Shown: one piece after another, positions 1 through 8,332 of the stretch
Numbering within the stretch: the stretch's first letter is position 1
How the letters are laid out: the number at the start of each line of letters is the position of its first letter
Origin: JAFGNB01 sp050304135
GTDB lineage: Bacteria; Fibrobacterota; Chitinivibrionia; Chitinivibrionales; Chitinispirillaceae
Assembly (NCBI GenBank): GCA_050304135.1
Contig: JBNLDC010000014.1
Coordinates: 62,001 to 126,000, forward strand
Reading direction: 5' to 3'
Length of the DNA: 64,000 bases
Translations under genes and position numbers: made by a program
Notes under the pieces: generated by a model
What the model was told of the DNA's origin: nothing
Database searches by the model: none
What the model saw: the letters and a program-made list of their open reading frames with translations, nothing else

Positions 1-16
1 TAAGCAACTCAACCAT
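1..16 (-). CDS. 5' end of a truncated gene leaving the window
   Basis: Only five codons are visible (M-V-E-L-L), reading leftwards from an ATG at 14-16. The start is supported by a near-perfect Shine-Dalgarno AGGAGGT at 21-27 on the minus strand, with about five bases between it and the ATG. It lies downstream of the PAP2 gene on the same strand, 118 bases away, so it could belong to the same transcription unit. Nothing can be said about the product. Confidence 0.55.
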
Positions 17-93
17 AACGACCTCCTTTTTGATGAAAAAATGAAAATCGAGTAGTAAGTTTACATAAATTAATTCAGATTACCATCCGCGAA

Positions 94-112
94 CCTGAGG
101 CGCAGCCTCAGG
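94..112 (-). terminator. Short perfect hairpin downstream of the PAP2 gene
   Basis: CCTGAGGC and GCCTCAGG form an 8-bp perfect stem with a 3-base loop, 22 bases past the PAP2 stop codon. There is no clear U-tract after the stem on the minus strand, so it may be an attenuating or RNA-stabilising hairpin rather than a complete intrinsic terminator. Confidence 0.4.
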
Positions 113-134
113 CTGCACTGCCGGAAACCACAAC

Positions 135-803
135 CTACGAGACAGAAACATCCGACTTGTCGGATCGTTCCTGACGAGGAGCTTCCGGAACCACTTCCAC
201 GGTGCGTTTTCCGGAACCGGACGCGATTGTATTCCTTTTCCTCCACAAGATATACACAATACGGTACCCGCCGAAAACCATTCCTCCTATCATACCGCCG
301 GCCACCGCTCCGGCAGCAACGTCCAGCGGATAATGCACACCGACATAAATTCTCGAATACCCGATAAATACCGCAAAAAACACATAGACCCATTTCCAAC
401 GCGGATAGAAAAGGCTCAACAGTGTCGCCTGTGCAAAGATATTGACCGCATGTACGGAAGGGAATGAGAGCGAGTGTCGCATTCCGCAAAGGAATCTTCC
501 GCCGGCGACAAACAATTCAGGGTGACAGGGGCGATGCCGTCCGAAAAGTGGTTTGAGAATCCGTGCAGCAACCGGATCGGAAATGGCCACCGTCAGCAGC
601 ACCAGGCCGATCACCACCAGTGCCTTCTTTTTCTTCTTTAAAAAAAACAGGAGCAGCGCGGCGATACCGGGGACAATCCAGAACGTTGCCTCCGTCGTAT
701 GAACAAACAGCACATCAAAGAATGGATTGGCAACTGCAGCATTCAACAGAAGAAACAAATTGCGGTCACATTGAAGCAGTTGTTCAAGTAGCGACATAAT
801 CAC
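135..803 (-). CDS. PAP2-family membrane phosphatase
   Basis: Integral membrane phosphatase of the PAP2/type 2 phosphatidic acid phosphatase family, which removes phosphate from lipid phosphates or pyrophosphates such as undecaprenyl-PP. The three family motifs are visible: KPLFGRHRP (K-x6-RP form), PSVHAVN (normally PSGH, here Gly to Val), and SRIYVGVHYPLD (SR-x5-H-x3-D). Several hydrophobic helices surround them, and a basic/polar tail of about 30 residues ends the protein. The annotated start is a GTG at 801-803 that overlaps by one base the stop codon of the upstream DUF3108 gene; an ATG six bases further in (795-797) is equally possible. Tight coupling to the DUF3108 and gmd genes suggests one operon related to envelope polysaccharide. 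The lipid substrate is not determinable from sequence. Confidence 0.85.
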   Translation of the reverse strand: MIMSLLEQLLQCDRNLFLLLNAAVANPFFDVLFVHTTEATFWIVPGIAALLLFFLKKKKKALVVIGLVLLTVAISDPVAARILKPLFGRHRPCHPELFVAGGRFLCGMRHSLSFPSVHAVNIFAQATLLSLFYPRWKWVYVFFAVFIGYSRIYVGVHYPLDVAAGAVAGGMIGGMVFGGYRIVYILWRKRNTIASGSGKRTVEVVPEAPRQERSDKSDVSVS

Positions 804-1750
804 TATTCCGGCAGTGAAAGCGACGGACCTTCACCGCTGCTGCTGTAACGGATAAGGCGGGCACGAATTGCACCGAATTTTATCTTCGAACGAATGACGA
901 CGGGAATTCTTCGGCGATCATCGGACAGCCATATATCGAGTTTATCGCGTTTACTGAATGCGCGCCCTTCGCCGACAAGCCGTGGCGTCAGCACCACACA
1001 AGGAAACGTTCCCGCAGCAACTTCCTTTGGTTTAGAAGATTTCACTTTGAAAAATATGGAATAGACTTTGTTGTGGACAAAGAGTGGCTCGGAGAACGTA
1101 TCACCCGGAGAGAGTGAGCGGGTACTGCGGATACTGTACAGCACCGAAAGGTAATCGTGTAAAAACGGTGGTGCATCGTGTGTTTTAAATTTTTTACGGG
1201 ATTGAACATGCACCTTTCCACCGCTATGATCGAATAAAATGTAAGTATTGGCCTTGTACCGTCGTCCTTCACGGAGATGCTGCTCAAAAAAAAGCGGATA
1301 CAAACCGTATGCGTCAATTGTTGAAATAACGAAATCACGCATCCGGTAAAAAGCACTCACGAAATTATTGGACAGTGCTTTCGCACCAATGGCAATAGTA
1401 GATCGGGCACTGTCGAAATTCGTGGTCAGAACCACATACCCCGCGTTAAAAGGCCCCCACCCGATTGCATACACCAGCGTTTCCGGAGCGAACATAACCT
1501 CGTCGGTTACTTTTCGGAGGGACTTTTGCAGTATCGGAACGTTATGTTCCTTCCTGACCGAATCAATAAACGCACATGAAAATGGAAAACTGTCCACCTC
1601 CGCTGCGGCATCCTCCCAGCGGATCTCCGGTTCTTTGCCGGCGGAATCCTGCTGATCACCGCCGAATCCGGGAAACACCAGAACAGCAACTGCCAGAACG
1701 ACTATCCAAGAGCCGGTTCTCCATTGTACCATAGTACGAATTCCAGACAT
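803..1750 (-). CDS. DUF3108 domain exported protein
   Basis: A protein of about 315 residues with one N-terminal hydrophobic segment (IVVLAVAVLVFPGFGG), probably a signal peptide or anchor. The C-terminal two thirds resemble DUF3108, with the typical ending in which a 'DIWLSDD..R.PV.I.SK..FG.I.ARL' pattern is seen. DUF3108 proteins are periplasmic or envelope proteins of unknown function in diderm bacteria. I chose the ATG at 1748-1750, preceded by a GGGGTG-like stretch; a TTG at 1775-1777 directly abutting the gmd stop codon would add nine residues. The gene lies between gmd and the PAP2 gene with essentially no spacing, so the three are likely co-transcribed. Confidence 0.75.
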   Translation of the reverse strand: MSGIRTMVQWRTGSWIVVLAVAVLVFPGFGGDQQDSAGKEPEIRWEDAAAEVDSFPFSCAFIDSVRKEHNVPILQKSLRKVTDEVMFAPETLVYAIGWGPFNAGYVVLTTNFDSARSTIAIGAKALSNNFVSAFYRMRDFVISTIDAYGLYPLFFEQHLREGRRYKANTYILFDHSGGKVHVQSRKKFKTHDAPPFLHDYLSVLYSIRSTRSLSPGDTFSEPLFVHNKVYSIFFKVKSSKPKEVAAGTFPCVVLTPRLVGEGRAFSKRDKLDIWLSDDRRRIPVVIRSKIKFGAIRARLIRYSSSGEGPSLSLPE

Positions 1751-1777
1751 TACTGACGCACCCCGGTTAACCCCCAA

Positions 1778-2809
1778 CTATTTCTTTACCGCATCCCAGT
1801 CCGCCTTCACCATAAGCGCAACCAGCTGATCAAAAGAAATCTTCGGCTTCCATCCAAGCTTCCGCTGCGCCTTGGCAGGGTTGCCCTGCAGCTGCTCCAC
1901 TTCGGTGGGACGGAAATGCCGCGGGTCAATTCGTACGACCGTTTTTCCGGTGCGGGAATCAACACCGGTCTCTTCGACACCTTCACCGCGCCACTCGATA
2001 TTCATTTCGAGTGCCCCGAACGCCCTCTCGATAAACTCACGTACCGTGTGCATTTCGCCGGTGGCGATGACGTAATCATCGGGTTTTTCCTGCTGCAGCA
2101 TCACCCACATGGCCCGGACATAATCGGGTGCATACCCCCAGTCCCGACGGGAATCAAGATTGCCCATGTAAATGCACTCCTTCAACCCCGCCTTGATAGC
2201 AGCGACACCGATAGTGATTTTCCGGGTGACAAAATTTTCTCCGCGACGCGGTGATTCATGATTGAACAGGATACCGTTCGAAGCATGCAGATTATATGCC
2301 TCCCGGTAATTGATAACAATCCAGTAGGCATACAATTTTGCCACCGCATACGGTGAACGGGGATAAAACGGGGTGGTTTCAGATTGCGGCACCTCCTGAA
2401 CTTTACCGTAGAGCTCGGAGGTCGACGCCTGGTAGAACTTACAGTGCAGCCCTGTTTCGCGTATAGCATCAAGCAGACGCAACGTTCCGGTTCCATCAAC
2501 ATCGGCGGTATACTCGGGTACCTCGAAGGAGACACGAACATGCGATTGAGCCGCAAGGTTATAAATTTCAACCGGCTGCACTTTTTCAAGCATGCGATTC
2601 ATATTGCTGCTGTCGGTCATATCACCGTAATGCAGGAACAGGGGTAACCGTTCTTTTTTAGATTCATTGTAGATCGGATCGATCCGCTGACGGTTGAAAT
2701 AGCTGGCTCGTCGCAGCATGCCGTGAACTTCGTATCCCTTCTCAAGCAACAGTTCCGCAAGATACGATCCGTCCTGTCCGGTGATACCGGTAATCAGGGC
2801 TTTTTTCAT
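1778..2809 (-). CDS. gmd: GDP-mannose 4,6-dehydratase
   Basis: Converts GDP-D-mannose to GDP-4-keto-6-deoxy-D-mannose, the first step to GDP-fucose, GDP-rhamnose and related sugars used in LPS O-antigen or exopolysaccharide. This is an extended short-chain dehydrogenase of 343 residues, the usual family length. Visible features are the N-terminal NADP-binding TGITGQDGSYLAELLLEKGY, the S-T-E-L-Y loop and catalytic YxxxK in SPYAVAKLYAYW, and the substrate-binding NFVTRKIT and GNLDSRRDWGYA segments. It is the first gene of a minus-strand run with the DUF3108 and PAP2 genes. No fucose synthase or rhamnose reductase is seen next to it, so the final sugar is unknown. Confidence 0.96.
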   Translation of the reverse strand: MKKALITGITGQDGSYLAELLLEKGYEVHGMLRRASYFNRQRIDPIYNESKKERLPLFLHYGDMTDSSNMNRMLEKVQPVEIYNLAAQSHVRVSFEVPEYTADVDGTGTLRLLDAIRETGLHCKFYQASTSELYGKVQEVPQSETTPFYPRSPYAVAKLYAYWIVINYREAYNLHASNGILFNHESPRRGENFVTRKITIGVAAIKAGLKECIYMGNLDSRRDWGYAPDYVRAMWVMLQQEKPDDYVIATGEMHTVREFIERAFGALEMNIEWRGEGVEETGVDSRTGKTVVRIDPRHFRPTEVEQLQGNPAKAQRKLGWKPKISFDQLVALMVKADWDAVKK

Positions 2810-2989
2810 TATGGTTTACCCCTCTACATTAGTTGCCAAATTCAGTAGTTCTCAAAGAAAATACTTTTAAAACAACCAGTTTGTTTATCTTTATCAACAA
2901 GTTCAAGAAACCAGGTTGAACTACGATTCAACGAGAAGAAAATACTATTTTTTCCCTCAAAGCCGTATAAGCCCTGTAAGTATTGATAA

Positions 2990-3018
2990 TTGACTTCCCC
3001 TCCCCCTCGGGCTATATT
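2990..3018 (+). promoter_or_regulatory. Sigma-70 promoter of the PBP1A gene, nearly leaderless
   Basis: -35 TTGACT (2990-2995), a spacer of exactly 17 bp, and -10 TATATT (3013-3018). The ATG of the PBP1A gene begins at 3027, so transcription would start at or within about two bases of the start codon. No Shine-Dalgarno sequence precedes the ATG, which fits a leaderless mRNA. Confidence 0.7.
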
Positions 3019-3026
3019 TTTAATCT

Positions 3027-5300
3027 ATGCAAAAACATCGAGAATTTTTTGCTGCCGAAGATGAATCCGACCAACCGGTGCGAAACTCCCCCCAGTCGTC
3101 AGACAAAGTACGCGGGAAACTTTTCATTGCATTCGTTGCTCTTACCGTCATTATCGGATCGTTTTCTGTTGCAGCAGGAGCGTTTTTTTTCTACCGGCTT
3201 TATCTGACCCTTCCAAGCCTTGGCCAGATGCAGAATATCCAGCAACCACTTGTTTCAAAGGTACTGAGCAAAGATGGTGAACTCATCCACGAATTTTCAA
3301 TCGAGCGCCGCTACTATGTCCCGCTTGATTCAATAGTCCCTCTGCTGCCAAAAGCGGTCACCGCCATCGAGGATCGTCGGTTCTACAAACACTGGGGAAT
3401 CGATATCAAACGAATCGTCGGTTCAATCATCGCCAATATCGCACGCGGAAAATATGCGCAGGGGTTCTCCACCATCACCCAGCAGCTGGCACGCAACGTC
3501 TACCTGACCCAGCAGAAAACAATCACCAGAAAGCTGCGGGAAGTTCTTACCGCAATTCAGCTCGAATCATGCTATACCAAGGACGAAATTCTGGAGCTTT
3601 ACCTCAATCAGGTCTATCTGGGTGCAGGAGTATACGGAGTTCAGGCCGCCAGTCTGTACTATTTCAACAAGCCGGCAAGCAAACTCACTCTCAACGAATG
3701 CGCGACACTCGCGGGCCTGATCCAGCTCCCTGAACATTACCGGCCGGACAGGGAGAACAACCTCCCCCGCATGACCGATCGTCGTAATACGGTGCTGAAA
3801 GCAATGAGGGGAACGAAAGAAATTGACAAAAACGAATATGCCGCCGCCGTCGCCCTCCCCATTGAAACCGACATACATCCCCGGGCAGCCGCCAAAGGTT
3901 CCTATTTTGTTGAGATGGTGCGACGATACGTTTCCGACAAATACGGTGACGACCAGCTCTACAACGGCGGGCTGACCATCCATACCACACTCGACCCGGT
4001 TGCACAGGATTCATCGGAGCGCAGCTGCGGTCGTCAGATTACCAGTCTTCAGGAGCGGCTCAACCGGATTTTTCTCGACAGTACCCACGCTGAACGACAA
4101 CTTGAAATCTCCCGGAAATTCTTTCTGAAAAACTTCGACTCAGTCTATACCGCCAATAAAAAACTGTTCAAAGATCTTCCCGACTCGATCAAACTGCGGC
4201 AGGCGCAGATATCCGTAGTTGCCCTTGATGTCGCGACCGGAGCAATCAGGGTGCTCATCGGCGGAAGAGATTTTTCGAAGAGCAAATTCAACCGGGCATT
4301 GCATGCACGTCGTCAGCCCGGCAGTTCATTCAAGGCATTTGTGTATGCAGCGGCTATGGACAACGACTACACTCCCGCCACGGTGGTGCTTGACCAACCG
4401 ATCACCCTCGTCACTTCCGATGGCGAATGGCGACCGGAAAATTACGACAAGGTATTCAACGGACCGATTACTATCCGGAATGCCGTGGCAAAATCGGTCA
4501 ATCTGGTGGCGATCCAGGTACTCAACAAGGTCGGTCCGCAGGTAGTGATCAACTACGCACGCCGGATGGGGCTCAAACACACCATGAATCCGGTACCAGC
4601 CCTGGCAATCGGCGCCTGCGAAGCAACGCCCATGGAGATGACCTCCGCCTATTCCGCATTTCCGAACCACGGGATCAGGGCGGTCCCCTATTACATAGAA
4701 AAGATAGTCGATAAAAACGGCCGGGTTCTCGAAACACACCAACCCCATGAGGAAGAGGTGCTTTCATCACCAACTGCCTACCTTATGTGCTCACTTCTCC
4801 ATTCAGTGGTCTGCTGTGGAACAGGTGCTAAAATTCCCGGTCTCGGTTTTACCTATCCGGCAGGAGGGAAAACCGGTACCACCAACGATTATTCGGATGC
4901 CTGGTTCATCGGGTTCACCCAGCAGATTGCCTGTGGTGTCTGGACGGGAGTGGATGAACGACGGTCACTCGGTGCAGGAGTAACCGGATCACTGGCAGCA
5001 ATACCGGTGTGGGTCCGCACCATGCAGCCGCTGCATCGCGATCTGAAAAAGATCGATTTTATCAGACCGGCAACCGGTATTAAAAATGAAATGATCTGCA
5101 GCGAATCACACCTGCTGGCAACCCCTTCATGCCCGAAACCGGTAATGGAAGTGTTCAAATCAGATGCGGTACTGGAGCCTTGCGACATTCACGGTGCGGG
5201 CAGAAAAACCGGCAGCGGTAATATGATGCGGCTTTTCAGTGCACCAAAGTCAACAAAATCGAAAAGTGCATCCAAGAAAAAACGACCGCTGATGTTCTGA
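3027..5300 (+). CDS. Penicillin-binding protein 1A, bifunctional transglycosylase/transpeptidase
   Basis: Class A PBP that polymerises glycan strands and cross-links peptides in the periplasm. Residues 1-30 are polar and cytoplasmic, followed by a transmembrane segment at about 33-57 (IAFVALTVIIGSFSVAAGAF). The GT51 domain shows AIEDRRFYKHWGID (catalytic Glu at about 115), GFSTITQQLARN and the LELYLNQVYLG motif. The transpeptidase domain shows the SxxK serine in GSSFKAF (about 433), the SVN triad and GKTGTT (about 615). At 757 residues it has normal PBP1A length, with a short basic tail. The start sits 9 bases after a consensus -10 box, and a later start would remove the membrane anchor. It faces the monofunctional GT51 gene tail to tail, separated by a large inverted repeat. 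Confidence 0.93.
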   Translation: MQKHREFFAAEDESDQPVRNSPQSSDKVRGKLFIAFVALTVIIGSFSVAAGAFFFYRLYLTLPSLGQMQNIQQPLVSKVLSKDGELIHEFSIERRYYVPLDSIVPLLPKAVTAIEDRRFYKHWGIDIKRIVGSIIANIARGKYAQGFSTITQQLARNVYLTQQKTITRKLREVLTAIQLESCYTKDEILELYLNQVYLGAGVYGVQAASLYYFNKPASKLTLNECATLAGLIQLPEHYRPDRENNLPRMTDRRNTVLKAMRGTKEIDKNEYAAAVALPIETDIHPRAAAKGSYFVEMVRRYVSDKYGDDQLYNGGLTIHTTLDPVAQDSSERSCGRQITSLQERLNRIFLDSTHAERQLEISRKFFLKNFDSVYTANKKLFKDLPDSIKLRQAQISVVALDVATGAIRVLIGGRDFSKSKFNRALHARRQPGSSFKAFVYAAAMDNDYTPATVVLDQPITLVTSDGEWRPENYDKVFNGPITIRNAVAKSVNLVAIQVLNKVGPQVVINYARRMGLKHTMNPVPALAIGACEATPMEMTSAYSAFPNHGIRAVPYYIEKIVDKNGRVLETHQPHEEEVLSSPTAYLMCSLLHSVVCCGTGAKIPGLGFTYPAGGKTGTTNDYSDAWFIGFTQQIACGVWTGVDERRSLGAGVTGSLAAIPVWVRTMQPLHRDLKKIDFIRPATGIKNEMICSESHLLATPSCPKPVMEVFKSDAVLEPCDIHGAGRKTGSGNMMRLFSAPKSTKSKSASKKKRPLMF

Positions 5301-5317
5301 GAAGAGGGCGTACCTGG

Positions 5318-5448
5318 TGTCCGGGAAACCCTGTAGTTTTGGGATTTATGCTTCGACAGGCTCAGCATGAGCGTAAATTTATGCTTGTTTCCCCATTAGC
5401 GCTCATCCTGAGTTTGTCGAAGGAGAGCATCAATCGGGTTTCCGGACA
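5318..5448. repeat. Nested palindromic repeat between the convergent GT51 genes
   Basis: An inner stem pairs 5351-5373 (starting CTTCGACAGGCTCAGCATGA) with 5400-5422, with three mismatches over 23 bases and a 26-base loop. An outer stem pairs TGTCCGGGAAACCC (5318-5331) with GGGTTTCCGGACA (5436-5448). The inner arm belongs to the common CTTCGACA-GCTCA-GATGAGCG type of intergenic palindrome seen in many bacterial genomes. Located between two convergent stop codons, it may also end transcription in both directions. Confidence 0.7.
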
Positions 5449-5456
5449 AACACTAC

Positions 5457-6356
5457 CTAGAAGTTTTTCCGTTCAATAATTTTCAGAGAATCCGATCGTT
5501 TTGCAGAGGAAGCACTGCACGGTTCCTTCTCCTTCTTTTCAGGCGGTAATGTTCCGGTCAGAGCAAAATAGCCGGAGTCATCAATGGAGTGATGCATATA
5601 GAGATTCTGGGCTATTACCGCCAGGCGTTTGCCCATAAAAACAGATCGGGTGTGAAAGGGAGTCAGTGACGAGGGTTTGGCCAGGACGGCAGCCAGACGC
5701 GCGGATTCACTGAGAGTAAGCTTTTTCGCACTCTTTTTATAATAGTACTGCGCTGCGGCTTCACAACCGAAAATATTCTTGCCCCACTGCGCATAGTTCA
5801 GATACAGCTCCAGTATTCGCTCCTTTCCCAGATACTTTTCCATAAGGATCGCATAGAGCAACTCCGTATATTTCCGGCTGAATGAGCGTTCACTGCTTAA
5901 AAAAAGATTTTTAGCCATCTGCTGCGTAATGGTACTGCCACCATGACGGTTACTGCCCTTGATCCGATTATATTCAGTCGCGGCAAGGATTGAGGCGATG
6001 TCAAAACCGGGGTGCAGGTAGAATGCGTCATCTTCCGCCGCAAGCACAGCTTGAATCAGATCCGGGGCAATCGAATCAATCGGAATGAAGGTGTGCAGCA
6101 GCGTATCACCCGGGGGGTCCTCTTTCAAAAGCTCCTCCAGGCATTGGTCCATAAAATTCGTCCGTTGAGGATTTATGGTCTGATACGAGGAGACCTCCTG
6201 CAACGGTTTCTTAATGAGTTGATACCCTTTAAACAGCAGGAGTGTCGCCGCGATGGAAAAACACACGGCATAGGTCAGAAGCAGACCCATAACCGAATAG
6301 GCGAGGATTTTCAGAACGAGCAGACATATTTTCAATGTTTTCAACAGATACTGCAT
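5457..6356 (-). CDS. mtgA: Monofunctional biosynthetic peptidoglycan transglycosylase
   Basis: GT51 enzyme without a transpeptidase domain; it polymerises lipid II into glycan strands at the inner membrane. A hydrophobic anchor lies at about 10-42. The GT51 motifs follow: AAEDDAFYLHPGFD (catalytic Glu), HGGSTITQQMAKNLF, and the RILELYLNYAQWG segment. The protein has 299 residues, slightly longer than typical MtgA, because of a Lys/Glu/Ser-rich tail of about 40 residues. It is transcribed from a consensus promoter 50 bases upstream. MtgA is the best family fit; the exact division of labour with PBP1A is unknown. Confidence 0.9.
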   Translation of the reverse strand: MQYLLKTLKICLLVLKILAYSVMGLLLTYAVCFSIAATLLLFKGYQLIKKPLQEVSSYQTINPQRTNFMDQCLEELLKEDPPGDTLLHTFIPIDSIAPDLIQAVLAAEDDAFYLHPGFDIASILAATEYNRIKGSNRHGGSTITQQMAKNLFLSSERSFSRKYTELLYAILMEKYLGKERILELYLNYAQWGKNIFGCEAAAQYYYKKSAKKLTLSESARLAAVLAKPSSLTPFHTRSVFMGKRLAVIAQNLYMHHSIDDSGYFALTGTLPPEKKEKEPCSASSAKRSDSLKIIERKNF

Positions 6357-6406
6357 ACAGCCCTTAACGTATCGGAGGCGTTATTATTACGATGATTTGA
6401 GTAACT

Positions 6407-6435
6407 AATATAGCACCGATAGGGCCTAAATGCAA
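6407..6435 (-). promoter_or_regulatory. Sigma-70 promoter of the mtgA-like gene
   Basis: On the minus strand, -35 TTGCAT (6430-6435), a 17-bp spacer and -10 TATATT (6407-6412). It leaves a leader of roughly 45 bases before the ATG at 6356, with a possible AAGGG ribosome-binding site. The rest of 6357-6594 holds no recognisable gene. Confidence 0.65.
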
Positions 6436-6594
6436 TGGTGCTGATTTAGGCTGTAGGGCAGAGCCGGCTCATCGTGCGGATCGAACAAATACAACAATGC
6501 AACCGTTCGTTTCACTGACAGGGAAACGATACATTCCTGAGTTAATCCGGTAAAGCGATGTCTGCAGACAAAGGTACGTGCAAACGACGATCAA

Positions 6595-6813
6595 CTACAG
6601 TTGCACTGTTGCCACCTTGCAGCCATCCTGATCGACCAGACTTACCAGAACTTTTCCGGTGTCGCCGCACCATTTCTGAATATCATTCGGAAACGAAGGA
6701 CAATCCGCGTGCACTTCCAGCACTGAGCCTTTGGGAAGCGAATTCGCTTTAATGGCGGCTTTAAGCACCGGTTGCGGACACTTCATTCCTTTGCAATTCA
6801 ACACTTCGGCCAT
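6595..6813 (-). CDS. TusA/SirA-family sulfur carrier-like protein
   Basis: A 72-residue protein of the TusA/YeeD/SirA fold. The family signature C-x-G-x-x-C-P-x-P is seen as CKGMKCPQPVLKA at residues 7-19; the CPxP cysteine carries persulfide in TusA proteins. A strong Shine-Dalgarno (AAAGGAG) lies 6-7 bases before the ATG. It is the last gene of the hydrogenase operon, 16 bases after mvhA. TusA relatives deliver sulfur to tRNA modification, molybdenum cofactor or dissimilatory sulfur pathways and also accompany selenium metabolism. Its role beside a hydrogenase is unknown. Confidence 0.88.
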   Translation of the reverse strand: MAEVLNCKGMKCPQPVLKAAIKANSLPKGSVLEVHADCPSFPNDIQKWCGDTGKVLVSLVDQDGCKVATVQL

Positions 6814-6829
6814 AGATCACTCCTTTTTA

Positions 6830-8332
6830 TCAGTTACTCCGTTTATGTGTGCAACGCTGGTTTCCGTCATCATCCCGCACCAGCGTATATTTCAGATTAT
6901 CCCTTTTGTAAACATTTGCCTCAAGCGGCATCTTCCCGGGCATCGCGTGGGTTGCACACGACAGGCACGGGTCGTACGCACGGAACGCCATCTCCACCAT
7001 ATTGAGCAGTCCGTCGTTTACGTTACCTTTATGGATGAAAGAGCGAGCCGCTTTCTCGACCGACATATTGATTGCAGCGGAATTGTTGAGTGTCGCGACG
7101 ACAAGGTTTGCTTCTGTCAACATCCCGTTCCGATCGGTTTCATAATGGTGAATCAGGGTACCCCGGGGGGCCTCGACAATCCCGACCCCCTCCTTCGGGG
7201 TTACGAACTGCATATTGCGGATATCGTCGCCGGTGAGTTCCGCATCGGAAGCGAGTTCCACAAGTCGCTCCGCCGCGTACAGCACCTCCACCAGACGCGC
7301 CCAGTGAATTGCGAGGGTGTTGTGCACAGGTTTCCCTCCAAGTGTCGAAAACAGACGTTCGTACTGCTCCTGCGCCAGAGGAGTCGCCATACCATCGGCA
7401 ACATTGAGTCGGGCGATGGGCGCCACACGATATATTCCCGTGGCGGTATCCTCATCAAACCCGTTCCATCCCTGCTTTTTGAGGTAGGGAAATTTTATGT
7501 AGGTCCACGGTTCCACATGTTCCGCAATTATATCCGCATACTGCCGCGGTCTGAACCGCTCGATTTCCCCGCCTTCGGGATTGACCACCCGGATATCTCC
7601 GTCGTAAAAATTGACCCGGTTTTCCGCATCGACCATTCCCATATAACTTGTCTTGAGGAAGTAACTGTCGCCGAGGATACTATCCAGATACGTTTTGTTC
7701 CCGAGAACAATATCATCAAATGTCTTGAGGGTGAATTGGGCGAATGCCACTGCGTCGGCAGCGAATGCTTTAAGTGCTTCGGCGGTTTCCGGTGCAACCT
7801 GTTTCGCCACCCCACCGGGAAGTCCCAGTACCGGATGAATCGGTTTTCCCCCAAGCTCCGCCATAAGATGGCGGCACCGTTTTCGGATTTCAATAACCTG
7901 TTTGCCAACGTCCACCCCTACGGTTTCGATCACTCCGAGGATATTTCGTTTTTCCTTTGGGGCATCCGGGCCGACAATGAAATCAGGGCCGCCCAGAAAA
8001 AAGAAATGAAGAAGGTGATCTTCGAACATGAACAGATTGTAAAAGAGTTCCCGTATGACCCGGGCGGTATGCGGAGGTGTAACTCCAAAGAGATCATCCA
8101 GTGCCCGCGCAGCAGCCATATGATGTGCACTGGGACAGACTCCACATATTCGGGAGGTTATCTGCGGCATCTCTTCGGCAGGACGCCCCACGCAGAAAGC
8201 CTCGAAACCACGCAACTCGGGAACCTGAAAGTACGCGTGCTCCACTTCTCCGCTGTCATCAAGGTGGATATCAATTTTTCCATGTCCCTCAAGTCGGGTT
8301 ATCGGATCAATGACGATTGTTTTTCCGCTCAT
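6830..8332 (-). CDS. mvhA: F420-non-reducing/Mvh-type [NiFe] hydrogenase large subunit
   Basis: Catalytic subunit of a group 3c-like [NiFe] hydrogenase that oxidises or produces H2 in the cytoplasm (no Tat signal). The nickel ligands lie in the N-terminal RICGVCPSAHHMAAARAL and the C-terminal DPCLSCATHAM. The C terminus continues about 38 residues past the motif; family knowledge predicts that this tail is removed by a maturation protease after the conserved His. At 500 residues it is slightly longer than archaeal MvhA. Its ATG overlaps the stop of mvhG by four bases (ATGA), showing translational coupling. Confidence 0.93.
   Translation of the reverse strand: MSGKTIVIDPITRLEGHGKIDIHLDDSGEVEHAYFQVPELRGFEAFCVGRPAEEMPQITSRICGVCPSAHHMAAARALDDLFGVTPPHTARVIRELFYNLFMFEDHLLHFFFLGGPDFIVGPDAPKEKRNILGVIETVGVDVGKQVIEIRKRCRHLMAELGGKPIHPVLGLPGGVAKQVAPETAEALKAFAADAVAFAQFTLKTFDDIVLGNKTYLDSILGDSYFLKTSYMGMVDAENRVNFYDGDIRVVNPEGGEIERFRPRQYADIIAEHVEPWTYIKFPYLKKQGWNGFDEDTATGIYRVAPIARLNVADGMATPLAQEQYERLFSTLGGKPVHNTLAIHWARLVEVLYAAERLVELASDAELTGDDIRNMQFVTPKEGVGIVEAPRGTLIHHYETDRNGMLTEANLVVATLNNSAAINMSVEKAARSFIHKGNVNDGLLNMVEMAFRAYDPCLSCATHAMPGKMPLEANVYKRDNLKYTLVRDDDGNQRCTHKRSN

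Noticed and set aside
70..489. A 139-residue open frame overlapping the PAP2 gene on the same strand.
   Set aside because: Cys/Arg-rich composition and no motif; the PAP2 frame has all three active-site motifs.
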